A stretch of DNA of 64,000 nucleotides, taken from the NCBI GenBank assembly GCA_934725855.1, contig CAKVCL010000011.1:35429-99428 (forward strand), given 5' to 3'. Source of the stretch: an uncultured Cellulosilyticum sp. (GTDB lineage Bacteria > Bacillota > Clostridia > Lachnospirales > Cellulosilyticaceae). Below the pieces are notes generated by a model. That model made no database searches and was not told the origin of the DNA. It saw only the letters and a list, made by a program, of their open reading frames with translations. A program made the position numbers and the translations under genes. Positions 1 through 8,591 of this stretch are shown piece by piece. The first letter of the stretch is position 1. The number at the start of each line of letters is the position of its first letter.

Positions 1-414
1 TTACAGAAGTTTTATCCTGAGCTAGAAGTTAATAGTGTATATGGCAATTGTGATATTGGTTTTGGTGGTGCAAATGATGAAGTGATTGAAATAGAGGGCG
101 TTTCCATCTATATGACCCATGGACACAAATATGGTGTGAAATGGGGAGACTACGAAGACCTATGGATTGATGCAAATGCTTATGATGCAAGTGTAGCAAT
201 ATGTGGACATTCCCATGAAGCCCATCTAGAGAAGAGACAAGGCATTCTTATGATGAATCCAGGAAGTCTATCCTTGCCAAGAGATAGTCAGTACCCTTCC
301 TATGGTATATTAGAAATTAAAAATGGGAAGGTTATAAGTGCAAAGATTATGCAAATTTATGATAATGGAGTCATAAGAGAACATCTAATATCTAGCCTAT
401 TTGGTATTAAATAA
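1..414 (+). CDS. YfcE/MJ0936-type metallophosphodiesterase, 3' part
   Basis: The reading frame is open from base 1, so the N-terminus lies outside the window and 137 codons remain. Visible motifs are GNCD near residue 16, then THGHKYG and GHSH. These are the metal-binding motifs of the calcineurin-like YfcE/MJ0936 family, small cytoplasmic enzymes that cleave phosphodiesters with two metal ions. The physiological substrate cannot be read from the sequence. In Firmicutes such genes often follow rph-rdgB, but upstream DNA is not visible. The GTG at 82 is internal, because the GNCD motif precedes it in the same frame. The tRNA operon promoter begins about 40 bp after the stop. Confidence 0.85.
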   Translation, partial: LQKFYPELEVNSVYGNCDIGFGGANDEVIEIEGVSIYMTHGHKYGVKWGDYEDLWIDANAYDASVAICGHSHEAHLEKRQGILMMNPGSLSLPRDSQYPSYGILEIKNGKVISAKIMQIYDNGVIREHLISSLFGIK

Positions 415-454
415 AAATCTAATAGGTAAAAAGTAAAAAAAACTATAAAAGGTG

Positions 455-483
455 TTGACGTATGCAAAGAACTTATGTATAAT
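455..483 (+). promoter_or_regulatory. Promoter of the nine-tRNA operon
   Basis: The -35 box TTGACG (455-460) and the -10 box TATAAT (478-483) are separated by exactly 17 bp. This is a near-perfect housekeeping sigma promoter just upstream of the tRNA cluster. Confidence 0.85.
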
Positions 484-484
484 A

Positions 485-526
485 CATTTTGTCAGTTGGC
501 GCTGATTAGCAAAAACTGACAAAATG
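485..526 (+). repeat. 13-bp perfect inverted repeat in the tRNA operon leader
   Basis: CATTTTGTCAGTT (485-497) is exactly complementary to AACTGACAAAATG (514-526), with a 16-nt loop. The left arm sits about where transcription should start, so the stem would form the 5' end of the precursor. No U-tract follows it, so it is not a terminator. It may be a processing or stability element. Confidence 0.6.
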
Positions 527-539
527 AAGCATACGACAT

Positions 540-610
540 GCGGGTGTAGTTCAATGGTAGAACTTCAGCCTTCCAAGCTGACTACGTGGGTTCGATTCCC
601 ATCACCCGCT
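540..610 (+). tRNA. tRNA-Gly(TCC), copy 1
   Basis: Cloverleaf with acceptor GCGGGTG/CACCCGC, anticodon loop CTTCCAA (anticodon TCC) and T-loop TTCGATT. The CCA end is not encoded. It is identical to the copy at 1095-1165. Confidence 0.95.
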
Positions 611-614
611 CTGT

Positions 615-691
<77 letters not shown>

Positions 692-696
692 TTTAT

Positions 697-771
697 GGTG
701 GGTGTAGCTCAGTTGGTAGTAGCACTGGATTGTGGTTCCAGGTGTCGTGGGTTCGAGTCCCATCTCCCACC
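697..771 (+). tRNA. tRNA-His(GTG)
   Basis: The anticodon loop TTGTGGT in stem CTGGA/TCCAG gives GTG. The extra 5' G (697) opposite C at the discriminator (771) is the histidine identity element. The acceptor contains a U6-U67 mismatch, and the D-stem has a further non-canonical pair in GGTAGTAGC. The identity is clear and the fold is slightly irregular. Confidence 0.9.
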
Positions 772-809
772 TTTTGTTATGTCTTAAAAGATATAACTAT
801 ATATCATAT

Positions 810-881
810 AGGGTTATCGCCAAGCGGTAAGGCACAGGATTTTGATTCCTGCATACGGAGGTTCGAATCCTCCTAGCCCTG
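810..881 (+). tRNA. tRNA-Gln(TTG), copy 1
   Basis: Acceptor AGGGTTA/TAGCCCT, anticodon loop TTTTGAT (TTG), discriminator G, CCA not encoded. It differs from the copy at 1253-1324 by one base in the variable region. Confidence 0.93.
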
Positions 882-885
882 GTAT

Positions 886-958
886 GGGTCACTAGCTCAG
901 TCGGTAGAGCACTTGACTTTTAATCAAGTTGTCCCGGGTTCGATTCCCGGGTGGCTCA
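886..958 (+). tRNA. tRNA-Lys(TTT)
   Basis: Acceptor GGGTCAC/GTGGCTC with G-U pairs, anticodon loop CTTTTAA (TTT), discriminator A, no encoded CCA. Confidence 0.93.
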
Positions 959-989
959 GTTCTTAGCAAATCGCTAAGGTGATGAATAT

Positions 990-1071
990 GCGGGCGTGGC
1001 GGAATTGGCAGACGCACTAGACTTAGGATCTAGCGCCGCGAGGTGTAAGGGTTCGACTCCCTTCGCCCGCA
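990..1071 (+). tRNA. tRNA-Leu(TAG)
   Basis: Class II tRNA with a long variable arm. Acceptor GCGGGCG/CGCCCGC, anticodon loop CTTAGGA (TAG, reading CUA/CUG), discriminator A. Confidence 0.93.
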
Positions 1072-1094
1072 TACTTAAATTTCATAAACACCAT

Positions 1095-1165
1095 GCGGGT
1101 GTAGTTCAATGGTAGAACTTCAGCCTTCCAAGCTGACTACGTGGGTTCGATTCCCATCACCCGCT
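1095..1165 (+). tRNA. tRNA-Gly(TCC), copy 2
   Basis: Identical over its whole length to the copy at 540-610, anticodon TCC. It starts the duplicated Gly-Arg-Gln part of the operon. Confidence 0.95.
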
Positions 1166-1172
1166 TTTATAT

Positions 1173-1249
<77 letters not shown>

Positions 1250-1252
1250 TAT

Positions 1253-1324
1253 AGGGTTATCGCCAAGCGGTAAGGCACAGGATTTTGATTCCTGCATGCG
1301 GAGGTTCGAATCCTCCTAGCCCTG
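1253..1324 (+). tRNA. tRNA-Gln(TTG), copy 2
   Basis: Same as 810-881 except one A-to-G change in the variable region. Last tRNA of the operon, followed at once by the terminator. Confidence 0.93.
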
Positions 1325-1332
1325 TATTAGTT

Positions 1333-1367
1333 AAAAAGGTTAGCATCTTTAGATGCTAACCTTTTTT
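1333..1367. terminator. Bidirectional terminator, tRNA operon / CYTH gene
   Basis: Stem GGTTAGCATCT (1338-1348) / AGATGCTAACC (1351-1361) with a TT loop. Five A precede it and six T follow it, so it can terminate both the tRNA operon and the convergent gene at 1393-1845. A second hairpin with a 10-bp stem lies just beyond (1369-1391) and lacks a U-tract in either direction. Confidence 0.9.
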
Positions 1368-1392
1368 GCGCGTGCAGCAAAGTTGCACGCGT

Positions 1393-1845
1393 TTATTGAG
1401 GTAAACCTTTAAGGGAAAGGTTATTATTTTTGTACCGAGCATCTAAACTAATATCCTTACCGAACCAAGATGGGGGGGTGAAATGATTGGCTGCTTCTAA
1501 AGAAGCAAATTCCACTTCAACCGTAGTAAGGGGGGACAAGCCACCTTCAAATACATCAAGTTCAGCAGTAAGCCCATCCTCTAAAGGAATCAAGTAGCGT
1601 TTTTTAGTAATCACTGTCCCTTCTACTTTTTTTAGTAAAGTATGAAACTCTTCATCGGTGATAGGTATTTCATATTCTTCGCGTGAAATCGCACCGCTAG
1701 ACTTTATAGTTAGAAAAAAATTATCATTAGATTGGCGAATACGAATAACAGGCTGAATAGAAACATAAGCTTGTGTGATTTGAATAACAGGATATTTGTC
1801 AAGTGTGGGGCATTTATTAACTAAAAATTTACGTTCAATTTCCAT
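1393..1845 (-). CDS. CYTH domain protein
   Basis: A 150-residue protein opening with EIERKFLV, the signature of the CYTH superfamily (CyaB adenylate cyclase, thiamine triphosphatase, triphosphate tunnel enzymes). Further charged strands such as RIRQS, KSSG and ELDVFEG fit the eight-stranded tunnel that binds triphosphates and divalent metal. The likely activity is hydrolysis of inorganic or organic triphosphates, though cyclase activity cannot be excluded. The start follows an AGGAG box on the minus strand. The gene is convergent with the tRNA operon, and its stop lies against the paired hairpins. Confidence 0.85.
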   Translation of the reverse strand: MEIERKFLVNKCPTLDKYPVIQITQAYVSIQPVIRIRQSNDNFFLTIKSSGAISREEYEIPITDEEFHTLLKKVEGTVITKKRYLIPLEDGLTAELDVFEGGLSPLTTVEVEFASLEAANHFTPPSWFGKDISLDARYKNNNLSLKGLPQ

Positions 1846-2015
1846 CGTTTACTCCTAGAGATTTATATAAAATTTACTCACATATGATAAAACCAAGTAA
1901 AAGGAATGTATCATTTGTTTGTATCATATCATAAGGAAAAGGAAGAATAAATCATAATTTGATGTAGAAAAATATAATTTATGCAAAATGAGTGTCAATA
2001 GTACAGAAATAAATG

Positions 2016-2044
2016 TTTTTATAGAATTAAGGGTATGGTATAAT
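2016..2044 (+). promoter_or_regulatory. Extended -10 promoter for the DJ-1/PfpI gene
   Basis: TATAAT at 2039-2044 is preceded by TGG at 2036-2038, an extended -10 element. The -35 region (2016-2021, T-rich) is poor. Confidence 0.45.
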
Positions 2045-2108
2045 AAGGCATACGATAAAAGGTATAAGAAATATGGAGTTTTTAGTAAAAGAAGAGAGGA
2101 AGGATTGA

Positions 2109-2654
2109 ATGAAGGTCGCAGTATATTTTGGGACTGGCTATGAGGAAATTGAAGCACTCGGAGCGGTGGATGTTCTTAGAAGAGCAGGTATAGAAGTTAT
2201 TTTAGTGGGTGTAGATGCAAAAACAGTTGTTAGCTCACATAAGATTAGCATTAACATGGATGCAGTCATTACGGAGATTAACCATGATGAAATCGATATG
2301 ATGGTATTGCCGGGAGGTGTGCCAGGAGTTAATAATCTTGCAAATAGTGCTTTATTAATAGAGCAGCTAAAGAAATTTAAAAATGAAGGTAAATGGATTG
2401 CAGCCATTTGTGCTGCACCAGGCGTTGTATTAGGAGAGGCAGGATTATTAGAAGGAGAAAAAGCAACTTGCTATCCAGGATATGAAGAAAAGATGCGTGG
2501 ATGTGAAGCTATAGATGAAAGAGTTGTTGTAAGTCATAAAGTGATTACCGCTAAAGGTGCAGGCGCAAGTTTAGAGTTTGCTTATAAGATTCTAGAAGTG
2601 CTTAAAGATAAAGAAACAGCCGATCAAATAAGACATAAAATGATTGCAGATTAA
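2109..2654 (+). CDS. DJ-1/PfpI family protein
   Basis: 181 residues with the DJ-1/PfpI fold pattern. The N-terminal strand is followed by GYEEIEALGAVDVLRRAG, which carries the conserved Glu. The nucleophile-elbow segment AAICAAPGVV near residue 100 holds the catalytic Cys, and AKGAGASLEFAYKILE follows. The family includes YajL/DJ-1 (protein and nucleotide deglycase or chaperone roles) and intracellular peptidases. Length and motifs point to the DJ-1 subgroup. A GAGAGGA box precedes the ATG. It appears monocistronic, with a hairpin directly after the stop. Confidence 0.85.
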   Translation: MKVAVYFGTGYEEIEALGAVDVLRRAGIEVILVGVDAKTVVSSHKISINMDAVITEINHDEIDMMVLPGGVPGVNNLANSALLIEQLKKFKNEGKWIAAICAAPGVVLGEAGLLEGEKATCYPGYEEKMRGCEAIDERVVVSHKVITAKGAGASLEFAYKILEVLKDKETADQIRHKMIAD

Positions 2655-2690
2655 AATAACAGTAAGGAAAAACCTTACTGCTATTTTAAT
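2653..2690 (+). terminator. Hairpin after the DJ-1 gene
   Basis: AAAATAACAGTAAGG (2653-2667) pairs with CCTTACTGCTATTTT (2673-2687) with one mismatch and a five-A loop. It lies between convergent genes. The U-tail is short. Confidence 0.6.
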
Positions 2691-2730
2691 GAAAGAAATA
2701 CTTATACTGATTTAATTAAAATAATCTATA

Positions 2731-3168
2731 TTAAAACACAGTAAGGTGAATGCGCTTAAATAGTTCTGGAAAATCCTGATTAGTAATTTGACTTAGATTT
2801 AAGTCATCAAAAGCGAGTTGAACCTTATGTAGATTTAACTGATAAATTTCTGCTACTATTTCAGGAGTGTAATGGCACCTTTTAGCATAACGCCATTGTC
2901 TAGATAAAAGCTTGCAAATTTCACTTGAAGAACTAAGCACAATTGAGAAAAACGTAATGGGATTAAGCTCATCAATATTAAGGTTTTGCATATGTGCGGT
3001 AAGCTCATCGATTTCTATTTCTAAAATATGAGCAACATCATATACATGAAAAGGAGCTGAGCTTTCTTTTAAATAGAGATCTATTGCCTCTATTTTAGGT
3101 CTAATAGATTTATTATAGTATGTTTCATAGTTAATGAGCTGAATACGGTTAGTAATAGGATTATTCAT
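2731..3168 (-). CDS. Unrecognised 145-residue protein
   Basis: I do not recognise this family. The protein is soluble, with no signal peptide or membrane segment. A helix-turn-helix-like stretch near residues 43-62 (DVAHILEIEIDELTAHM) is followed by more amphipathic helices, including a segment with two Cys (SEICKLLSRQWRYAKRCHYT) where Arg and Tyr also cluster. A small DNA- or protein-binding role is possible but unproven. It is transcribed alone, convergent with the DJ-1 gene and divergent from tig. Confidence 0.6.
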   Translation of the reverse strand: MNNPITNRIQLINYETYYNKSIRPKIEAIDLYLKESSAPFHVYDVAHILEIEIDELTAHMQNLNIDELNPITFFSIVLSSSSEICKLLSRQWRYAKRCHYTPEIVAEIYQLNLHKVQLAFDDLNLSQITNQDFPELFKRIHLTVF

Positions 3169-3444
3169 TTAAGTAAACCTTTCTAGTTTAAATATCGTAG
3201 GATATAATCTATTATAAGCTAAGGGGTAGGGGCTTTACTATATGAAATACTTGGAATAAAATAGGACAATATGTACAAATTAGAAATAATATGCAAGATA
3301 TATATGAATAGGGCGAAAATATTAATATCCATGATATAGATTTTAGATAAATTATATGTTATAATAACGAAATGTTAAATTATAATGCACTATTTATGCG
3401 TTACAGTATAGACAAAAGGGAAACCTTAAGGAGGATATATTTTA

Positions 3445-4743
3445 ATGAATGCACAAGTTGAAGTAATGGAAAAAAGCCAAGTAAAACTTACAGTTGAAAT
3501 TGATGGGGCTCAAGTAGCTAAAGCAGTAGACGCTGCTTATGAATCTATGAAAAAAGATTTCAATATTCAAGGATTCCGTAAAGGTAAAGTGCCACGCGCT
3601 ATGATTGAAAAAATGTATGGGGTAGAAGTATTTTACAATAAAGCGGCAGACATCTTAATTGATGAAACATTATTTGAAGCTATTGAAGCTAATAAAGTTG
3701 AAATCGCTGCTCGTATTCGTCCAAACGAATTAGAAGTCACAGAAATGAACAAAGATGGTATGAAATATACAGCAATTATCACTGTAAAACCAGAAGTAAC
3801 ACTTGGTGACTACAAAGACTTAGAAGTAGAAACTGAAAAAGTAGAAGTAACAGATGAAGAAGTTGATGCAGCAGTAAACGCTGAAGCAACTAAAAATGCA
3901 CGTGAAATTACTGTAGAAGATAGAGCAGTTATGCCACAAGATAAAGTAACAATCGATTTCGAAGGATTTGTTGATGGTGAAGCTTTTGAAGGTGGAAAAG
4001 GCACAGATTATGATTTAGTTATTGGATCAAAAACATTCATTGATAACTTTGAAGACCAATTAATTGGTAAAAACATTGGTGAAGAAGTAGAAGTAAACGT
4101 AACTTTCCCAGCTGAATATCATTCAAAAGAACTTGCTGGAAAACCTGCTTTATTCAAAGTAGCAATCAAAGGCATCAAAGTAAATGAAGTTCCAGAAATT
4201 AACGATGATTTCGCAGCAGATGTTTCAGAATTTGATACATTAGCTGAATATAAAGCTGATCTTAAGGCAAAACTTCTTAAAGACAAAGAAGTTAATAGCA
4301 AAAATGTAGCAGATGCACAAGCAGTAGAAAATGCTGTTGCAAACGCAACCATTGAAGTACCAGAAGCTATGGTTGATGAACAAGTAGAGAGAAACATCAA
4401 ACAATTTGAAAACCGTATGAAATCTCAAGGTCTTGAACTTAAACAATACTTACAATTTACAGGTCAAGATATGGAAGCTTTCAAAGAAAACTTCAAAAAA
4501 GATGCAGAGCATCAAATTAAATCTCGTTTAGTACTTGAAAAAATTGCAGAAGTAGAAGCTATCGAAGTTTCTGACGAAGAAATTGATGCAGAATTAAAAC
4601 AAATTGCTGAAATGTATCGTATGCCATTTGAAGAACTTAAGAAATCATTTGCAAGCTATGAAAAAGATTCATTATCTGCAGATATTAAAGTTCAAAAGGC
4701 AGCTAAAGTCATCACAGAATCAGCAAAAGTAGTTGTAAAATAA
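3445..4743 (+). CDS. tig: Trigger factor
   Basis: 432 residues, the usual length. The N-terminal ribosome-binding domain has the signature loop GFRKGKVPRAMIE near residues 42-54, which docks at ribosomal protein L23. The FKBP-type peptidyl-prolyl isomerase domain follows (about 160-245; VTIDFEGFVDGEAFEGG). The helical C-terminal arms form the cradle for nascent chains. It acts in the cytoplasm as the first chaperone to meet new polypeptides. An AAGGAGG box lies upstream. clpP and clpX follow directly, the common Firmicutes order tig-clpP-clpX-lon. Confidence 0.98.
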   Translation: MNAQVEVMEKSQVKLTVEIDGAQVAKAVDAAYESMKKDFNIQGFRKGKVPRAMIEKMYGVEVFYNKAADILIDETLFEAIEANKVEIAARIRPNELEVTEMNKDGMKYTAIITVKPEVTLGDYKDLEVETEKVEVTDEEVDAAVNAEATKNAREITVEDRAVMPQDKVTIDFEGFVDGEAFEGGKGTDYDLVIGSKTFIDNFEDQLIGKNIGEEVEVNVTFPAEYHSKELAGKPALFKVAIKGIKVNEVPEINDDFAADVSEFDTLAEYKADLKAKLLKDKEVNSKNVADAQAVENAVANATIEVPEAMVDEQVERNIKQFENRMKSQGLELKQYLQFTGQDMEAFKENFKKDAEHQIKSRLVLEKIAEVEAIEVSDEEIDAELKQIAEMYRMPFEELKKSFASYEKDSLSADIKVQKAAKVITESAKVVVK

Positions 4744-4790
4744 TAAACTAAATAACTTGGTTACAGCAAGATGAAAAGGAGGCTGCGAGA

Positions 4791-5375
4791 ATGAGTAGTT
4801 TAGTTCCAATGGTTATTGAACAGACAAATAGGGGAGAACGTTCATATGACATTTACTCTCGTCTGTTAAAAGATCGTATCATTATATTAGGTGATGAGGT
4901 CAACAGTGTTACAGCTAATCTTATTGTTGCACAACTCTTATTTTTAGAGGCAGAAGACCCAGATAAAGACATCATGTTTTACATTAATAGCCCTGGTGGA
5001 TCTATTACAGATGGTATGGCTATCTATGATACCATGCAATACATTAAATGTGATGTATCAACAATCTGCATGGGACTTGCAGCTAGTATGAGTGCTTTTT
5101 TACTAGCAGGTGGAACAAAAGGAAAACGTTGTGCCTTACCTAATGCTGAAATTATGATTCACCAACCTTTAGGTGGCGCAAAGGGTCAAGCAACAGATAT
5201 TCAAATCACCGCTGAACACATTTTAAAGACAAAAGAACGTATGAATCGTATGTTATCTGAATTTACAGGTCAAGATATTGAGACAATCAAAAAGGATACT
5301 GAAAGAGATAATTGGCTGACTGCTGAAGAAGCAAAAGCATATGGTCTTATTGATAAAGTGATTACGAGATCATAA
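4791..5375 (+). CDS. clpP: ATP-dependent Clp protease proteolytic subunit
   Basis: 194 residues. The catalytic triad is visible: Ser99 in GLAASMSAF, His124 in MIHQPLGG and Asp173 in TERDN. The protein forms the double-heptamer peptidase chamber that takes unfolded substrates from ClpX. The start is supported by AAAGGAGG at about 4776. The first residues may be processed, as in other ClpP proteins. It lies 47 bp after tig and 14 bp before clpX, so the three are probably co-transcribed. No CtsR-type heptad operator was found upstream of the cluster. Confidence 0.98.
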   Translation: MSSLVPMVIEQTNRGERSYDIYSRLLKDRIIILGDEVNSVTANLIVAQLLFLEAEDPDKDIMFYINSPGGSITDGMAIYDTMQYIKCDVSTICMGLAASMSAFLLAGGTKGKRCALPNAEIMIHQPLGGAKGQATDIQITAEHILKTKERMNRMLSEFTGQDIETIKKDTERDNWLTAEEAKAYGLIDKVITRS

Positions 5376-5389
5376 AAAGGAGGTGCCAA

Positions 5390-6670
5390 ATGCCAACAAA
5401 ATTTGATGATACAAAACAATTAAGATGTTCTTTTTGTGGTAAAACACAAGATCAAGTTAAAAGGTTAATTGCAGGACCTAATGTTTACATTTGTGATGAA
5501 TGTATTGAATTATGTTCTGAAATTATTGAAGAAGAACTTGAAGGTGCATATGAAGAAGATGAGGCAATGGATATTCCGAAACCTAAAGAAATCAAAGCAC
5601 ATTTAGATGAATATGTTATTGGTCAGGATGATGCAAAAAAAGCATTAGCAGTTGCTGTGTATAATCATTATAAACGTATCTATAAACAACGCAAAAATGA
5701 TGAAGTTGATATCCAAAAAAGTAACATTTTACTTTTAGGACCTACTGGTACGGGTAAGACATATTTAGCTCAAACTTTAGCTAAAATGCTTAATGTGCCA
5801 TTTGCAGTTGCTGATGCCACCTCTTTAACAGAAGCTGGATATGTAGGTGAGGATGTAGAAAATATCTTACTTAAACTCATCCAAGCTGCTAATTATGATA
5901 TCGAAAAGGCGCAAATCGGTATTATTTATATCGATGAAATTGATAAGATTTCTAGAAAATCAGAAAATCCATCGATTACACGTGATGTAAGTGGTGAAGG
6001 TGTACAACAAGCTCTTTTAAAGATTATTGAGGGAACAGTTGCTTCTGTACCACCTCAAGGTGGAAGAAAACATCCACATCAAGAGTTTATTCAAATTGAT
6101 ACGACAAATATTTTATTTATTTGTGGTGGTGCATTTGATGGCCTTGATAAAATCATTGAAAGAAGAGTTGGACATAAAGGAATTGGATTTGGTGCTAAGG
6201 TAGTATCAAAACAAGAAAAAAACGTTGGAGAACTTTATAGTCAAGCAGAACCACAAGATCTTGTAAAATTCGGATTGATTCCTGAGTTTGTTGGACGTAT
6301 TCCTTCAGTAGTTGCACTTAACAACTTAGATAAGGAAGCACTCATTAGAATTCTTACTGAACCTAAAAATGCACTGGTAAAACAATATAAGCATTTATTT
6401 GAAATAGATGGAATTGATCTTGAATTTGATGATGCTGCGCTAGTTGCCATTGCTAATTTAGCGATCGAAAGAGAAACAGGAGCAAGGGGACTTCGAGCAA
6501 TATTTGAGACTATGATGAGAGACATTATGTATGAAGCTCCATCTATTGGTGACTCATTAGAGAAAGTCATTATTCATGAGAATGTTATTACAAATCATGA
6601 ACAACCTACTTTGGTTTATAGCGACAAAGCAAAAGCAAAGTCGAAGAAATCAACAGATGAATCAGCATAA
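5390..6670 (+). CDS. clpX: ATP-dependent Clp protease ATP-binding subunit ClpX
   Basis: 426 residues. The N-terminal zinc-binding domain uses Cys13, Cys16, Cys35 and Cys38. The AAA+ module has Walker A GPTGTGKT, Walker B IIYIDEID and the pore-loop region GYVGEDVE. An IGFGAK stretch in the family's ClpP-contact region is present. It unfolds tagged proteins and feeds them to ClpP. The start follows AAAAGGAGG by 7 bp. The gene ends before a strong palindromic terminator, so the tig-clpPX unit ends here. Confidence 0.98.
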   Translation: MPTKFDDTKQLRCSFCGKTQDQVKRLIAGPNVYICDECIELCSEIIEEELEGAYEEDEAMDIPKPKEIKAHLDEYVIGQDDAKKALAVAVYNHYKRIYKQRKNDEVDIQKSNILLLGPTGTGKTYLAQTLAKMLNVPFAVADATSLTEAGYVGEDVENILLKLIQAANYDIEKAQIGIIYIDEIDKISRKSENPSITRDVSGEGVQQALLKIIEGTVASVPPQGGRKHPHQEFIQIDTTNILFICGGAFDGLDKIIERRVGHKGIGFGAKVVSKQEKNVGELYSQAEPQDLVKFGLIPEFVGRIPSVVALNNLDKEALIRILTEPKNALVKQYKHLFEIDGIDLEFDDAALVAIANLAIERETGARGLRAIFETMMRDIMYEAPSIGDSLEKVIIHENVITNHEQPTLVYSDKAKAKSKKSTDESA

Positions 6671-6710
6671 TAATGGGTAAAGACATTATAAGTACATCTG
6701 TCTATATCAT

Positions 6711-6749
6711 TCAAAAAGCAGCTTACTTTTAAAGTAAGCTGCTTTTTGA
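6711..6749 (+). terminator. Terminator of the tig-clpP-clpX unit
   Basis: Perfect palindrome with AAAAAGCAGCTTACTTT on the left arm and AAAGTAAGCTGCTTTTT on the right. The five-T run falls at 6743-6747. The flanking A-run allows use in both directions. Confidence 0.9.
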
Positions 6750-6869
6750 ATGGATTTTTAGTCAACTATTTTTCTAGCGTAAAAAGAAGAAACCAATCCT
6801 TTAAAGAGTATCATTTTAGTATAAAATGGCAATACTTGAAGATAAGAAAAGCAAGTAGGAGGATGTTTT

Positions 6870-8513
6870 ATGTTAGAAGGATTGTTAATTGGGGTTCAAT
6901 TTATTTTTTCCTGTATTATAGGGATTTATTTTTTTACGCAACTGAAAGGCCAAAATAGTTCAAAGACTAATATTTATAAAAATTCTATTCAAAAAATGGA
7001 AGAGATGAGTGAACTTAGAAAAATCGCTCTTACAAAACCTCTTTCTGAGAAAGTAAGGCCAAAATGCGAAGAAGATATTATAGGGCAAAAAGATGGTATG
7101 AAAGCACTTAAAACAGCATTGTGTGGACCTAATCCACAGCATGTCTTGATATATGGCGCTCCAGGAGTAGGAAAAACGGCAGCAGCGCGTATTGTTTTGG
7201 AAATTGCAAAAGCATCTGCAGGAACGCCGTTTAAGAGAAATGCAAAGTTTATTGAAATTGATGCAACCACATTGCGTTTTGATGAGCGCAGTATCGCAGA
7301 CCCTCTTATTGGTTCGGTTCATGATCCTATTTACCAAGGGGCAGGAGCCTATGGACAGGCAGGCGTTCCACAGCCAAAGCTAGGGGCTGTAACTAAAGCG
7401 CATGGCGGCGTTTTATTTATTGATGAAATCGGAGAATTGCATAGTGTTCAGATGAACAAGCTGCTTAAAGTACTTGAAGACCGTAAAGTGTTTTTAGAGA
7501 GCTCTTATTATTCTGCTTATGATGAGAATATTCCTAGAGATATACATGATGTATTTACGAATGGTTTACCAGCAGACTTCAGATTAATAGGGGCTACAAC
7601 CAGAAGTCCTGAAGATATTCCACCGGCGCTTCGATCTCGTTGCATAGAAATATTTTTTAATGATTTAACAGAAAAAGATATCCTAGAGATTGTTAACTCA
7701 GTATCAGAAAGAGAAGAGATTAGTATAAAGGATGCTGCTAAAGAATTAATTAGTAACTATGCCATTAATGGGCGTGACGCTGTCAATATGCTACAAACCG
7801 CACAGAGCTTGGTACGTTTAGAAGGAAGGTTTGACATTACGAAGAAGGATTTAGAGTGGGTGATTCAAACTGGGCATTATATAGCAAGACCTAAATCTAA
7901 CCTAAAGCTTAAGGACGAAGTGGGATGTGTTAATGGACTGGGTGTGCTAGGTAATGGAAGAGGAATGGTACTGAGTATTGAAGCTGTAGCAAAACAAGTA
8001 GAGTGTGGACAAGGAAAAGTGAAAGTATCTGGCATTGTGGAAGAAGAGGAAATACAAGGCAAGCAAAGTAAAACAAAAAGAAAAAGTATGGCAGTTAATT
8101 CAGTGGAAAATGTACTCACTTTATTAAAAATGAGATATAATGTTAACATGGATAATTATTTCTTGCATATTAATTATACATCAGGAATACCTATTGATGG
8201 GCCATCAGCAGGAGTAGCTATATTTTGTGTATTATACTCAGCAATATTTAATAAGATTATTCCTGGCAATATAGCGATGACAGGGGAAATTTCTATTAGA
8301 GGAGAAGTTTGCCCTGTAGGTGGTGTGTATGAAAAAGTAATGGCAGCAAAAGAAGCTGGGCTTAAGAAGGTATTTATTCCAAAAGATAATATGCAAGATT
8401 TATTAAAGAATATAGACATAGAAATAATACCCGTAGAGCGTATTGAGCAAGTTATTGCTTCAATTTTTGAAGAGGCACTTATTAAAGAAGCAACTTCTAA
8501 GTTACATGCATAA
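6870..8513 (+). CDS. lonB: Membrane-anchored ATP-dependent protease LonB
   Basis: 547 residues. A hydrophobic N-terminal segment (about 4-24) replaces the substrate-binding domain of classical Lon. The AAA+ domain has Walker A GAPGVGKT near residue 96 and Walker B VLFIDEIGEL. The C-terminal Lon protease domain has the catalytic dyad Ser446 (DGPSAG) and Lys489. In Bacillus the orthologue is made in the forespore. The sequence supports the family, and spore-specific use here is inferred. The start follows AGGAGG. The order clpX-lonB-lon-engB matches that of Bacillus. Confidence 0.95.
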   Translation: MLEGLLIGVQFIFSCIIGIYFFTQLKGQNSSKTNIYKNSIQKMEEMSELRKIALTKPLSEKVRPKCEEDIIGQKDGMKALKTALCGPNPQHVLIYGAPGVGKTAAARIVLEIAKASAGTPFKRNAKFIEIDATTLRFDERSIADPLIGSVHDPIYQGAGAYGQAGVPQPKLGAVTKAHGGVLFIDEIGELHSVQMNKLLKVLEDRKVFLESSYYSAYDENIPRDIHDVFTNGLPADFRLIGATTRSPEDIPPALRSRCIEIFFNDLTEKDILEIVNSVSEREEISIKDAAKELISNYAINGRDAVNMLQTAQSLVRLEGRFDITKKDLEWVIQTGHYIARPKSNLKLKDEVGCVNGLGVLGNGRGMVLSIEAVAKQVECGQGKVKVSGIVEEEEIQGKQSKTKRKSMAVNSVENVLTLLKMRYNVNMDNYFLHINYTSGIPIDGPSAGVAIFCVLYSAIFNKIIPGNIAMTGEISIRGEVCPVGGVYEKVMAAKEAGLKKVFIPKDNMQDLLKNIDIEIIPVERIEQVIASIFEEALIKEATSKLHA

Positions 8514-8591
8514 TAGATGATGTATGTGCTGCTTTTGCGTTATGATAGCTTGCAGGTAAATAGTCATATCGGGTCATTTGAGGGTGGAAAA

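Noticed and set aside
1924..2157. Minus-strand ORF of 77 codons upstream of the DJ-1 gene
   Set aside because: It runs antisense through the promoter and gene start, lacks a ribosome binding site and is low complexity (Leu/Ser/Phe-rich from AT-rich DNA).
3169..3444. CtsR operator before tig-clpP-clpX
   Set aside because: No GGTCAAA tandem heptads were found in the upstream region.
6746..6958. ORF between clpX and lonB
   Set aside because: It starts in the terminator and overlaps the lonB start in another frame. No ribosome binding site.
8517..8591. N-terminal extension of Lon from an upstream ATG
   Set aside because: No ribosome binding site, and the extra residues are unlike Lon. The ATG at 8592 has GAGGGTGG and the conserved N-terminus.
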